The notes beneath the pieces were generated by a model. It saw nothing but the letters and a program-made list of their open reading frames with translations, ran no database searches and was not told the origin of the DNA. A stretch of DNA of 64,000 nt from Bacteriovoracaceae bacterium (lineage in GTDB: Bacteria > Bdellovibrionota > Bacteriovoracia > Bacteriovoracales > Bacteriovoracaceae), in the NCBI GenBank assembly GCA_023701435.1, contig JAMPXB010000009.1, positions 60,568-124,567 of the forward strand, written 5' to 3'. Made by a program: the position numbers and the translations under genes. Positions 52,852 to 61,815 of this stretch are shown one piece after another (position 1 is the first letter of the stretch; each line of letters begins with the position of its first letter).

Positions 52852-53349
52852 ATGAAAACAGATTTTAAGAAAATCATCATTGTTGGAAATAGTGGCTCTG
52901 GAAAAAGCTATCTAGCTCAGAAGATAGCATCAGTTTTCAATCTACCAGTTATTCATCTAGATAAATTATTTTGGGAATCAGAGAGCTGTTCAGAAAAACG
53001 TCCTAAAGACATTGTTCATCAAGAGCTCGAAGAGATTACAGAACAGCCTAAATGGATTCTAGAAGGTGTCTTTGGTGATCTGGCCAATATTGGAATTTCA
53101 AAAGTTGATATCTTAATATTCTTAAATTTAGACTGGAGTGAGTGTAAGAAAGGATTAATGCTTCGAGGGCCTCAAAACGCGACAGAAGAAAATTTCAAAG
53201 AATTAATTGATTGGGCTGGGCTTTATTGGGATAGGAAGACGGTGTCTTCATATGATGGGCATAAAAAAATTTTTAACCAATTCAATGGGACTAAGCTTGA
53301 GTTCACTTCAAGAAATCAAGTAGAGAAATGGCTCTTGAGATTAGTTTAG
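52852..53349 (+). CDS. P-loop kinase of the adenylate-kinase/FlaR-like type
   Basis: 165 residues. Walker A GNSGSGKS at 12-19, then VIHLDKLFWE, WILEGVF and ILIFLNLDWSECKKG, the arrangement in small nucleoside/shikimate-type kinases annotated as 'topology modulation' or FlaR-like. Its substrate is unknown. It sits between attachment copies with ORF6N gene 1, forming a two-gene cassette. A scrap of the same gene occurs at 55741-55822. Confidence 0.8.
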   Translation: MKTDFKKIIIVGNSGSGKSYLAQKIASVFNLPVIHLDKLFWESESCSEKRPKDIVHQELEEITEQPKWILEGVFGDLANIGISKVDILIFLNLDWSECKKGLMLRGPQNATEENFKELIDWAGLYWDRKTVSSYDGHKKIFNQFNGTKLEFTSRNQVEKWLLRLV

Positions 53350-53470
53350 TTTGGTTTTTGAAATTAAGAAAATCATTTCAAATACGAAAAACCCTTTCGT
53401 CATTTTTTAACTCGCTTCCGTATTCGACTCCAATAAGCGTAAGTTCATCCATTTTATAAATGGAGAATTT

Positions 53471-53983
53471 ATGAGTGATGTTACCTTGTCTAAGATCGAA
53501 AATATGATTTATGTAATTAGAGAACAGAAAGTAATGATAGATTCCGATCTCGCTGAGCTTTATGGAGTTGAGACCAAGGCACTTAAGCGTGCCGTTCGTA
53601 GAAATATAAACAGATTTCCCGATGATTTCATGTTTGAGATGACTCAAGACGAGCTTGAAAATTGGAGGTACCAATTTGGCACCTCCAATCGTGAAAAAAT
53701 GGGTATAAGAATTAAGCCGTTTGTATTTACGGAGCTTGGTGTCGCGATGCTTTCTAGTATTTTAAACTCAGACCAGGCAATAGCAGTAAATATATCAATC
53801 ATGAGAATCTTTGCAAAACTTCGAAGCTTTTTACTGTTAGAAAAAGGCGTCACTGAGAGGATGAATAGGCTGGAGTCAGGGACAAACAAAATCTTTAAGG
53901 TAGTATTTGAGAGACTAGATACGCTCGAAGCAATTGTTGACACAAAACTGCCAACAACGAAAAAGAAAATTGGCCTTAAATAA
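53471..53983 (+). CDS. ORF6N-domain protein, copy 1
   Basis: 170 residues, ATG with TGGAGA upstream. The N-terminal ORF6N/KilA-N-type domain (IENMIYVIREQKVMIDSDLA then ELYGVETKALKRAVRRNI) is a phage-related DNA-binding module, and NRFPDDFMFEMT plus FVFTELGVAMLSSILNS follow as usual. A C-terminal coiled coil ends in KKKIGLK. Likely to act in phage or satellite regulation. A diverged copy lies 1.2 kb downstream. Confidence 0.88.
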   Translation: MSDVTLSKIENMIYVIREQKVMIDSDLAELYGVETKALKRAVRRNINRFPDDFMFEMTQDELENWRYQFGTSNREKMGIRIKPFVFTELGVAMLSSILNSDQAIAVNISIMRIFAKLRSFLLLEKGVTERMNRLESGTNKIFKVVFERLDTLEAIVDTKLPTTKKKIGLK

Positions 53984-54023
53984 TCAATATGTTGTATTTG
54001 AAAGTTCGTATTAGCTCACCCAT

Positions 54024-54039
54024 CGGTGCGCCATTCTTT
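54024..54039 (+). repeat. Attachment copy 3, different arm
   Basis: CGGTGCGCCATTCTTT: 14 to 15 bases of the tRNA-Arg 3' core. Its left arm (GTATTAGCTCACCCAT) differs from those at 52.7 and 55.1 kb, so it probably derives from another element. Confidence 0.7.
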
Positions 54040-54052
54040 TTCTAATATATGG

Positions 54053-55003
54053 TTACCATACCCCACGACGATGATTTGAAACCCAACGATACATACCTAG
54101 GATATTGAGAACACGCATCTGATCATAACCAATCCACTTTTTGACTTCGTCGCTAAAACGAACGTTGCGATAAAGCTGATCCCAAGACTGACCCTTGCGA
54201 ACGAGATCCAAAACCTGTTGGTGGAGATCTATCATGTAATCACGTAATGCCTGCTGATCTTTTTTTGTTGCAGGCGAATAATGACCAACATCAATGATAT
54301 CTACATCCTGGGCCATAACCCAGTTCAAGGTTTCAATCCAGCCATCATAGTAGAAATCAAGAAAATCGTTATAAGGCATCGACTGACTCTCGCAAACATC
54401 AGTGCATTGTAGAGCCTTTTGCTTAGGAAAGAGAACCATCGTCATGCTGTCTGAATGACTTGAAGCGACTCTATGAAGTAGTACTTTTTCTCCTCCTAAA
54501 GTAATTGTCATGTCTTTATCGAATACGCGATCAGGAACAGCAGTTGGTAACATCTCGCCAACAATTGGCTACAGGGCTCGTTGGTTTGCAACAACTATGG
54601 CCCCAGCCTTTTGAAGAATCTGTGCTCCACTTATGTGGTCAGCATGTGCGTGGGTATAGACCACATATTTAATAGAAACTTTAAATTTATTTTTTATTTC
54701 ATCGCGCAGCCAACCTGTCGTGCAAGTCATAGCAGGATCTATCACTAAAGAACCCTCTGAGGTGATGAGAACCAGGCCACTGTGAACTGCGAGTCCTGCC
54801 CCAGTCGTATGCCGATATAAATTGTCTTTAATTTGTACAAGTCCACGAGGGGTCTCAGGGCATGGTGCTGAAGTAAAATCCGCAAGAACTTTTCGGTTTT
54901 TATATTTAGTTTTATCAACAGATATTCCGTTTTCAGAGGCAAGGGCCGCACCAATCAGGAGTAGGGTTGTGGTTATTGTCAGAACGGTTTTAGAAAATGA
55001 CAT
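54053..55003 (-). pseudogene. MBL-fold exported hydrolase interrupted by in-frame TAG
   Basis: One reading frame of 316 codons with a single internal stop: a TAG at 54569-54571 after VVANQRAL, then PIVGEMLPTAVPDRVF continues without a frameshift. The N-terminal part has a signal peptide (cleavage after ALA) and the zinc motif THAHADHISG; the C-terminal part carries the remaining MBL features (DVGHYSPATK). Intact relatives are periplasmic metallo-beta-lactamase-fold enzymes of unknown substrate. Either a nonsense mutation or an amber sense codon/sequencing error. The gene sits alone between attachment copies 3 and 4. Confidence 0.8.
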
Positions 55004-55070
55004 AACTGCTCCTTATATAAGTTGCTCGATGATAGGTTGGTCAATGATGATTTGGTAGACTCAGTGCTTT

Positions 55071-55113
55071 GAGCATGCGGTCCGAAAGTCATCTACTAGG
55101 GTGCGCCAATCTT
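55071..55113 (+). repeat. Attachment copy 4, relic of a related element
   Basis: Core AGGGTGCGCCAATCTT (one mismatch to the tRNA) with the same arm as at 52.73 kb over about 40 bases. In reverse it reads DWRTLVDDFRTACSKH then stop, the same protein tail as the main element's predicted integrase end with silent and coding differences. It is the right end of a second, related integrated element. Confidence 0.75.
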
Positions 55114-55209
55114 ATTCAAATACGAAAATTCTTATCCTTCATTTAATCAGTCGCTTCCTTAACAGATGCAGAAAATAGTAAGTTCAAACATTTTTAAATG
55201 GAGACACTT

Positions 55210-55743
55210 ATGAGTGAAATTAATTTATCTAAAATTGAAAATATGATTTATGTGATTAGAGGTCAGAAAGTCATGTTAGATAGCGATTTGGCTGAGCTAT
55301 ATGGGGTAGAGACAAAGAACCTTAATAAAGCGGTCAGACGAAATATTTCGAGATTTCCAGCAGACTTTATGTTTCAACTTGATTCTAGTGACTTAGAGGT
55401 TTTGCGGTTCCAATTTGGAACCGCAAACTCTGCAAGTAAAAAACGTTTTCTGCCTTATGTGTTTACGGAGAATGGTGTCGCAATGCTTTCTGGGATTTTA
55501 AATTCAGAGAGAGCTGTAAGCGTAAATATTTCGATAATGAGAACTTTTACAAAAATGAGGGCGATACTTTTAAATGACGAAGTTCTTTCAAAAAGAATGC
55601 AAGAACTCGAGAAAGGAACTAATAAGATTTTTCGTCTGGTCTTCGAACGATTGGACGCTGTGGATGAGGAAATTCAAGAACTCAAAAGAGAGAAGCCGCT
55701 ACTCCCAGTAAAGAGAAAGAAGATCGGCCTCAAATATTCTTAA
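55210..55743 (+). CDS. ORF6N-domain protein, copy 2
   Basis: 177 residues from the ATG at 55210 (GGAGA upstream, as in copy 1; an ATG four codons earlier overlaps that site). Same layout as copy 1: SKIENMIYVIRGQKVMLDSD then LAELYGVETKNLNKAVRRNI, FVFxENGVAML-type middle, coiled coil, KKIGLK. It has diverged through most of the C-terminal half. Its last two codons (YS) and stop come from a kinase-gene scrap joined at a short shared sequence. Presumed phage-type DNA-binding regulator. Confidence 0.87.
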   Translation: MSEINLSKIENMIYVIRGQKVMLDSDLAELYGVETKNLNKAVRRNISRFPADFMFQLDSSDLEVLRFQFGTANSASKKRFLPYVFTENGVAMLSGILNSERAVSVNISIMRTFTKMRAILLNDEVLSKRMQELEKGTNKIFRLVFERLDAVDEEIQELKREKPLLPVKRKKIGLKYS

Positions 55744-55822
55744 ATTTAGACTAGAGTGAGTGTAAGAAAGGATTAATGCTACGGGGGCCTCAAAACACGA
55801 CAGAAGAAAATTTCAAAGATTT
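55741..55822 (+). pseudogene. Scrap of the FlaR-like kinase gene
   Basis: About 80 bases matching kinase-gene positions 53122-53202 with few differences (AAATTTAGACTAGAGTGAGT then GTAAGAAAGGATTAATGCT in order). It starts in the middle of the gene and ends without the rest, so it is a deletion remnant fused to ORF6N copy 2. Confidence 0.85.
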
Positions 55823-55866
55823 ACATACCCAGCTTCTTCCACAGTAAAACGTCGATGAGAAAACAT

Positions 55867-56184
55867 TTATAACCATTTCGTTCCGAATTTTGCCATGGCT
55901 TCGAAGATGCTTTGAAGTTGCTTGCCCTTTTGTGTTAAACTGTATTCAACTCGTGGAGGGGTTTCAGGATATACATTCCTTTGAATCAAATTATGAAACT
56001 CTAAAAACTTCAGTCTCTCTGTCAGAGTTTTGGGACTTATTGAACCAAGTGATCTTTTAAGCTCATTAAAACGCACAACCTTCTTGTCCAGAAGGTCTCT
56101 GAATATTAAAATTGTCCACTTACCTTCTAGTAACTCAGCTGTTTTATAAACAGGGCAATCCTCTAAATTCTTGCTTTTTTTCAT
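55867..56184 (-). CDS. HxlR-family transcriptional regulator
   Basis: 105 residues from the ATG at 56184 (GGAGGGAAC upstream). Winged-helix pattern of the family: CPVYKTAELLEGKWTILIFR (Cys near the N-terminus), FNELKRSLGSISPKTLTERL, and PPRVEYSLTQKGKQL. The N-terminal Cys can sense oxidation or electrophiles in this family. It is divergent from pirin across 123 bases, a common arrangement in which the regulator controls the pirin gene. Confidence 0.92.
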   Translation of the reverse strand: MKKSKNLEDCPVYKTAELLEGKWTILIFRDLLDKKVVRFNELKRSLGSISPKTLTERLKFLEFHNLIQRNVYPETPPRVEYSLTQKGKQLQSIFEAMAKFGTKWL

Positions 56185-56307
56185 TAGTTCCCTCCAGGAT
56201 ACTAGGTTCAAAAATAACCCTGCTTTACAAAAGATACTACCAAGATGAAAATTCATCAATTAGTACGTTACCTTCTCTTTTTTCGATTATATAAGCATTG
56301 GAGTAGC

Positions 56308-57006
56308 ATGAAGAACAATCAGAATCATTTAGCGGAAATCAAAATTGTTGATAAGTCTGATTTGAGATCATTCAATTTCGGCTGGATAAAGCTAACTGAT
56401 CATTTTGTTTCTACTGTCGGACCAAGTGCAGGACAGGGGAAACCTAATGGGAGTTTATTGGTATTAGCAGATGCAGAGATTGAGCCCGGAGCAAGTTTTC
56501 CACTACATTCCCATTCGCAAATGGAAATTCTAACTTGGGTTGTAAAAGGAACACTTCATCATAAGGACGATAAGGGTGGCGACCAGTTTGTGAACTCCAC
56601 TGGCCTGCAACTAATGAGTGCGAGGGATGGAATCTCACATGCTGAAGGAAATTCCAGTGAACAGCCTTTAAGACTGCTTCAAATCTGGATTCGGCCATCC
56701 AGAAGTATCAACGGAAAAGCGCTTGTTCAGCAGACCGATATAAAACAAAAAGGTTTTCAATTGCTGGCCGGGAAAGAGGGAGCTCCTCTTCTCATTGAAG
56801 CAAATGTAAAGCTCTGGGCCAGTTTACTGGATAATGAAAATTTCAATTTCGATATTGATAAGAATTCATCTGCCTATGCAGTTTCAATTGGGGGATTAAA
56901 TTGGAATGGAATTGATATTGAAGATGGGGCAGGAATCTTTCTTTCTGATGGCCTGATTGAAGTCAAAGGAACGGGGCAGGCGATTATAATTATTAAAACA
57001 AAGTAA
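56308..57006 (+). CDS. Pirin-family bicupin
   Basis: 232 residues from the ATG at 56308 (GGAGTAGC upstream). N-terminal cupin with the metal ligands in FPLHSHSQMEIL and SHAEGN, plus a second, ligand-poor cupin. Bacterial pirins can act as quercetin dioxygenases or enzyme regulators. Paired with the divergent HxlR gene. Confidence 0.92.
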   Translation: MKNNQNHLAEIKIVDKSDLRSFNFGWIKLTDHFVSTVGPSAGQGKPNGSLLVLADAEIEPGASFPLHSHSQMEILTWVVKGTLHHKDDKGGDQFVNSTGLQLMSARDGISHAEGNSSEQPLRLLQIWIRPSRSINGKALVQQTDIKQKGFQLLAGKEGAPLLIEANVKLWASLLDNENFNFDIDKNSSAYAVSIGGLNWNGIDIEDGAGIFLSDGLIEVKGTGQAIIIIKTK

Positions 57007-57252
57007 GAAATGATCTTTTCTTCTTCTAATCCATCTTTGGATCAAACAATGGTCCAAGCTGAGGCCAGACTAATAAATATTCTGAGCATGTCCTGATATG
57101 AAAAATTTCAGAAGTCGAAGCTTAATCTAAAGATTGGGGATTGAGGATTTGCATTAAAAACAATGAGTTGCACTCATATTGATAACCTTAATTTATTCTA
57201 AATATATTAATCCCTCCCTATTCTGTACGATAAAGTAGCCGATAACTTCTGC

Positions 57253-59592
57253 ATGACTTATCTATTGAAAATTGCAGCATTTGGGATTCTTCTTTGTTCA
57301 ACAGCATGTGGACGCATTGAGGGAAAGTTGCTTCGTCCCCTTGGGAACGTTGATGTTGACGACTCACAGCCAGCTCCGGTCCCACCTCTGGCCCCACCTC
57401 CTGTTGTCAGCACAGCTTATTCTAAGTTTAGACCAAACTATGATGTCAATAGCGTGAGTTATGACTCCCTAGGAAGAAAGATTATTGCCGGTGACTTTTG
57501 GTCAGTGGTTAATCACAGTCATAGCATTGTTAGTTTAGAAATGGACGGTTCGCGAAATTCGTTGTTTGACGAAGGACTAGGGTTCAACGGGACGGCTCAT
57601 AGTTTGAGAGATGGCGTATATCAAAGTGATGGAAAATTTGTGGCCGTCGGTCGCTTCACATCTGTGGATGGGGTAGCAACAAAAAATATTATACGCTTGA
57701 ACCCAGATGGAACTGTTGATCCCACCTTTGTTGTTCCAGGCACTGGTTTCAATTCTAACTATTTAAGTAAAGTTGTCATTCAGCCTGACAATAAGATTGT
57801 CGTAATCGGGGACTTCACTAGTTATAATGGGGTCGCTTCGCGGGGAATTGCGCGCCTTAATTCAGATGGAAGTCTTGATACAACTTTCTCCACAAACATC
57901 GGCACTGGAGCGAGCACTGTTTCTTCGTCTGGAGGACTTGCCCTGCAGGCCGATGGCAAGATTATCTTTGGGGGAGCGTTCACGTCATTTAATGGCAGTC
58001 CAACAAGTCGTATCGTCCGTTTAAATTCAGACGGGACGGTCGATGGTGGATTTAATATTGGAACCGGTTTCAATAGCTCCGTATATAATCTTAAACTGCA
58101 GGGTGATGGAAAAATTCTAGTTGGAGGAGCTTTCACGACATTCAATGGCATTGCTCACTCGCGCTTTATAAGATTGAATTCAGATGGCACCGCTGATGGT
58201 GGATTTACTCTGGGGCCACCGCTGAATGGAGACGTGGATGCGATTGAACTTCAAGCAGATGGTAAAATTTTAATTGGAGGTTCGTTCTCAGGAGCTGGGC
58301 TGAGTTGTGTTGCTCGGTTGGAATCCACAGGAAGTCACGATGCAACTTTTAATTCAGGGGCCACTTGGGATTGCTCCGATTCCGACTGGGTCGGCGACAT
58401 TGTTGTTCGATCGGATGGAAAAATATTTGTGGCCGGGCAAAAATATACAGACTTGGTTTACTATGCTGATAGTGTCGGGGTTATTTTGCATAACTCGGAC
58501 GGTAGTGTAGATGCCAGTTTTAGCCCGGGTGTCATAAGCTATGATGTTGTAGAGGCGATTACTCTTTCTCCCGACGGATTCCTGATCGCTATGGGAAATT
58601 TTAGTTGGATGGGGGGGGAAAGCGCAGGCTACCTCTATCGGGAAACGACTGATGGTGAGATTGATGCCACTTTCGCAGCGGGTACAGGATTTGATGATGA
58701 AGTCAATAAGGTCCTTGTTCTTCCCGATGATAGTATCTTGGCCGGTGGAAATTTCACGCAATATGATTCGACAAATACCTCACGCCTGGCAAAAATTCTC
58801 CCAAATGGCACTTTAGATCCAAGTTTTCTCATTGGAACCGGATTTTCTGGAGGAGGTGTCTTAGATATGGCATTTCAGGCGGACGGTAAAATTATAGTGG
58901 CAGGAAATTTTACGACTTATCAAGGCACATCCGTTTCGAAAATCGCTCGGCTTAATTCCGATGGTACTTTAGATGGCACTTTTATTATTGGAACGGGCTT
59001 TGCGGGCGGGGGAGTAAGTACTATCCGGATCCAAGCCGATGGGAAAATTCTTCTCGGAGGATATTTCACGAGCTTTAATGGAACGCCAATGTCCAGGCTT
59101 GCACGTTTAAATTCTGACGGAACGTTGGATAACACCTTCGCTATCGGAACTGGATTTGGCTCGAATGTAAACAGCATTGAAATCCAAACAGATGGTAAGG
59201 TCATTGTCGGTGGCGCTTTCACGACTTATCAGGGGGCCGCTCACAATCGTATCGTCCGACTTCTTGCAGATGGAAGCGTGGACCCAGCTTTCACTACAGG
59301 GACTGGCTTTGGTGGAGTCGTAATGAAGGTCCTTCTCCAGGCGGATGGAAAATTATTGGTGGGAGGCTGGTTTACAGCTTACAACGGCTCTACAGAAAAT
59401 CGTCTTGTCAGACTAAATACGGATGGCACTATTGATCCGTTATTTACGACAGGTGTTGGTTTTGATGGTCCGGTCTACTCGCTTACCTTGGCCCAAGACG
59501 GTAGTATTCTTGTGGGAGGTAACTTCTTTAGCTATAAGGGTCTAAGAGACCCGATGTTGATCCTTCTCCAGCCTGATGGCACTCGCAACTAG
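57253..59592 (+). CDS. Delta-60 repeat lipoprotein (beta-propeller-like)
   Basis: 779 residues. Lipoprotein signal with lipobox STAC (Cys about 20), a Pro-rich linker, then about 14 delta-60 repeats of 45-50 residues (DGKILVGGAFTTFNG followed by RLNSDGTxDxxF-type ends) making one or two closed propellers. Repeats six and seven are the most diverged. Such proteins are exposed at the cell surface and bind unknown ligands. No clear ribosome site precedes the ATG. It is followed by the convergent 595-residue gene. Confidence 0.88.
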   Translation: MTYLLKIAAFGILLCSTACGRIEGKLLRPLGNVDVDDSQPAPVPPLAPPPVVSTAYSKFRPNYDVNSVSYDSLGRKIIAGDFWSVVNHSHSIVSLEMDGSRNSLFDEGLGFNGTAHSLRDGVYQSDGKFVAVGRFTSVDGVATKNIIRLNPDGTVDPTFVVPGTGFNSNYLSKVVIQPDNKIVVIGDFTSYNGVASRGIARLNSDGSLDTTFSTNIGTGASTVSSSGGLALQADGKIIFGGAFTSFNGSPTSRIVRLNSDGTVDGGFNIGTGFNSSVYNLKLQGDGKILVGGAFTTFNGIAHSRFIRLNSDGTADGGFTLGPPLNGDVDAIELQADGKILIGGSFSGAGLSCVARLESTGSHDATFNSGATWDCSDSDWVGDIVVRSDGKIFVAGQKYTDLVYYADSVGVILHNSDGSVDASFSPGVISYDVVEAITLSPDGFLIAMGNFSWMGGESAGYLYRETTDGEIDATFAAGTGFDDEVNKVLVLPDDSILAGGNFTQYDSTNTSRLAKILPNGTLDPSFLIGTGFSGGGVLDMAFQADGKIIVAGNFTTYQGTSVSKIARLNSDGTLDGTFIIGTGFAGGGVSTIRIQADGKILLGGYFTSFNGTPMSRLARLNSDGTLDNTFAIGTGFGSNVNSIEIQTDGKVIVGGAFTTYQGAAHNRIVRLLADGSVDPAFTTGTGFGGVVMKVLLQADGKLLVGGWFTAYNGSTENRLVRLNTDGTIDPLFTTGVGFDGPVYSLTLAQDGSILVGGNFFSYKGLRDPMLILLQPDGTRN

Positions 59593-59618
59593 GACTAAAG
59601 TGGAGATCGTGTGAATAA

Positions 59619-61406
59619 TTAAAAATTTACTCCGAGTCCAAGTGTTCCATAAATGGTTGTTAGCTCCGCACCGGAGTCATTTGATGTCCGTTCATAGTGG
59701 TAGTTTTTAACCCCAAATCCAGCTTCCCCAAAAAATCGAGGGGTCCAGAAGATTTTCCCACGAAAATTCAAAACAAGATCGTTTGAGAGAGTGACGTCAG
59801 AGTCAGGTGAGGATAGGTAGCTAATAAATTCCATATCTATCCACTTGGGATAGTTCAAGAAGGAAATTTTATTCAGCCAATAGTCAATAGACCGGGGCAT
59901 CGAACGGGCCCAAAAAAGACCTGCGCCTAATTTGGGAACAGTGTCTGAGCCCATGGTAACGGTCTCATAGGCAGCAATGAGTCCTACTGTTTCGTCTCGC
60001 TCCGATAGGCCTTGCTTGATGCGGTAACGTAGATCCATTTGCATAACACTGAGGGAGATATCTTCTTTGTTATCCCCAGTTGTAGATACGGGAAAATCCA
60101 TTAACGATGAAAATAATTTTGCAGAGACACCCCATCTTTGTTTTGATAGGTAGTTATTTTGCCAACCAAATAGATCATTAAACCACCAAGAAATATGTCC
60201 CTCACCAAGCAAGGCAAAGCTTCCATTGGTCGTGTCGACGCCAGTCAGGCGTAAGCTGGCTTCCCCAGCATTTCCTCGATAAACTTCTAAATAGGATCTA
60301 TGAGATTCCATTGTGACTTTATTGAGAGCAAATTTATTCGGAGTTTCAAATGGCCAGCTCTTTTCGTTTTTCTCGTGGTCAATGAAAGCAGTTTGATCAT
60401 AACGAGAGTAGGTCCCGAGGTTTTTTTGAAAAATAAAGAGCCTGTCCTTTTCTGTAGGTGGGTCTTTAATCGTGAGTTGATAGTGAAAGACTCCTCCCGA
60501 CTTTCCAGGAAAGCTTATCAGGGGATCTTTTGCCGAAAGTGTGTGTTGCCAGAGGTCTTCTTTCTCTGCAATTGTTTTCTCAAAGCCGAGAGCTCGGGTA
60601 AGCTTTCCATAGTTTTCCCCAGGCAATACAGCGACCTCTGGAGCAAGAGGCGCTGGCAAGCTTCCGATCAAGGCCACCTGCCCCTCGTTTGTCTGAACCA
60701 TATCTTTTATTAAAGGTTCGATTGGAGCTGAGACAAACTCATAAGTGGCATTCGTATTGAGCGTAGCAAGGAACTGAACTGGACTTTCTATAGAGACTTC
60801 TTCAGATCCCTTTAGTTTTTTTTCCTCATTTTGAAAGATGATCCTGGCCTGCGATTCGGATTTGGCCCGCGCTAAATGCGTGCCAGAGTCGTCAATGAGT
60901 ACAGCATAGTGCTGGGAACAAAGACGTGTGTAGTGTTGTTCATTTTGAGTTCTTAGGCAAAAATGGAATTTTTCGCCATTCTTCCATGGAGGGGCATCTT
61001 GGCCCTTGATATTCGTCAGGAGCCAGTGGCCTCCTGACGGGATTGACTTGGTCCAAATTTCTTTTCCTAGTTCATTTATGATAGTCAGTTCGCCGTATGG
61101 TATAAGTAAGGCGTTCCAGTGTATGTGAAGTTCATTGTTTTCGATATTTGCCCTAAGAGAATCATTCTCATAGATGATTCCATTTCCAAGGTCCAGTGAT
61201 TCCCCACGAGAACTTTCAAGATTCCAGATCAGTCGGGGGGAGGAAATCTTAAGCTCCTTATCCTGTGTGTCGAAATAAACCGGGTATTTTATCGCCTCAG
61301 AAGCAATTGCTGAGGAGACCAGATTTTCGGCCCAACCTAACGTGCAAAGCAGAGCGAAGGATGTGAAAAGAAGTAATACTTTATGTCCATTCAAGGTTGT
61401 ATTCAT
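59619..61406 (-). CDS. Large exported protein with barrel-like C-terminus
   Basis: 595 residues. Signal peptide cleaved after GWA (about residue 26). The first 350 or so residues are soluble beta-rich modules (LELHIHWNALLIPYGELTII; ISFPGKSGGVFHYQLTIKD), and the last 230 have outer-membrane-strand character ending LGLGVNF with a terminal Phe. So probably an outer-membrane barrel with a periplasmic or surface domain. Its gene converges on the delta-60 lipoprotein, and the two may be functionally linked. Family not recognised. Confidence 0.7.
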   Translation of the reverse strand: MNTTLNGHKVLLLFTSFALLCTLGWAENLVSSAIASEAIKYPVYFDTQDKELKISSPRLIWNLESSRGESLDLGNGIIYENDSLRANIENNELHIHWNALLIPYGELTIINELGKEIWTKSIPSGGHWLLTNIKGQDAPPWKNGEKFHFCLRTQNEQHYTRLCSQHYAVLIDDSGTHLARAKSESQARIIFQNEEKKLKGSEEVSIESPVQFLATLNTNATYEFVSAPIEPLIKDMVQTNEGQVALIGSLPAPLAPEVAVLPGENYGKLTRALGFEKTIAEKEDLWQHTLSAKDPLISFPGKSGGVFHYQLTIKDPPTEKDRLFIFQKNLGTYSRYDQTAFIDHEKNEKSWPFETPNKFALNKVTMESHRSYLEVYRGNAGEASLRLTGVDTTNGSFALLGEGHISWWFNDLFGWQNNYLSKQRWGVSAKLFSSLMDFPVSTTGDNKEDISLSVMQMDLRYRIKQGLSERDETVGLIAAYETVTMGSDTVPKLGAGLFWARSMPRSIDYWLNKISFLNYPKWIDMEFISYLSSPDSDVTLSNDLVLNFRGKIFWTPRFFGEAGFGVKNYHYERTSNDSGAELTTIYGTLGLGVNF

Positions 61407-61815
61407 AAACTACCTAATCGAATAGTCTTTGAAAAAAAACGGTGCAAATGGTGCTGATCGTTTTTAACGAAAACTTCTTCTTAATTTATTAATTAAATTG
61501 TTCTTAATAGATATATCATAGTCAGTATAAAACGGTGCTGTAAAGTTTTATGTCTAAAGCCAAATTCATAAGAGCGTGTTTGATCGCCACCCAGCGAGTG
61601 TTACTAATCTTAGTCTTATTGTTTTTTTAATTCTGTTTCTGGATAGAGAGTGAACTACTCTCTGTTCTTCTTTGCTCACTCTGTAAAGATAAAAACATGA
61701 TATCAAATCTAAATTTTTTTAATCAAGGTCGTCATTAAAATCTGAAATGAAAAAAGCTTTTCCTAAACAGATCTAGAAAATCGTAAGTTCAAAAATTTTT
61801 TACATCTGCCTTGTT
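61407..61815. other. 409-base noncoding region with orphan ORF6N leader
   Basis: AT-rich, no gene seen. At 61761-61800 about 40 bases match the leader of ORF6N copy 2 (55157-55195), but no ORF6N gene follows. The rest shows nothing distinct. Confidence 0.6.

Noticed and set aside
52733..55113. Integron-like cassette array
   Set aside because: The repeated sites match a tRNA 3' end, not attC, and no tyrosine integron integrase is present; stacked tRNA integrations explain them.
57800..59250. Antisense frames over the delta-60 repeats
   Set aside because: They follow the repeat period of the real gene and have no starts with ribosome sites.
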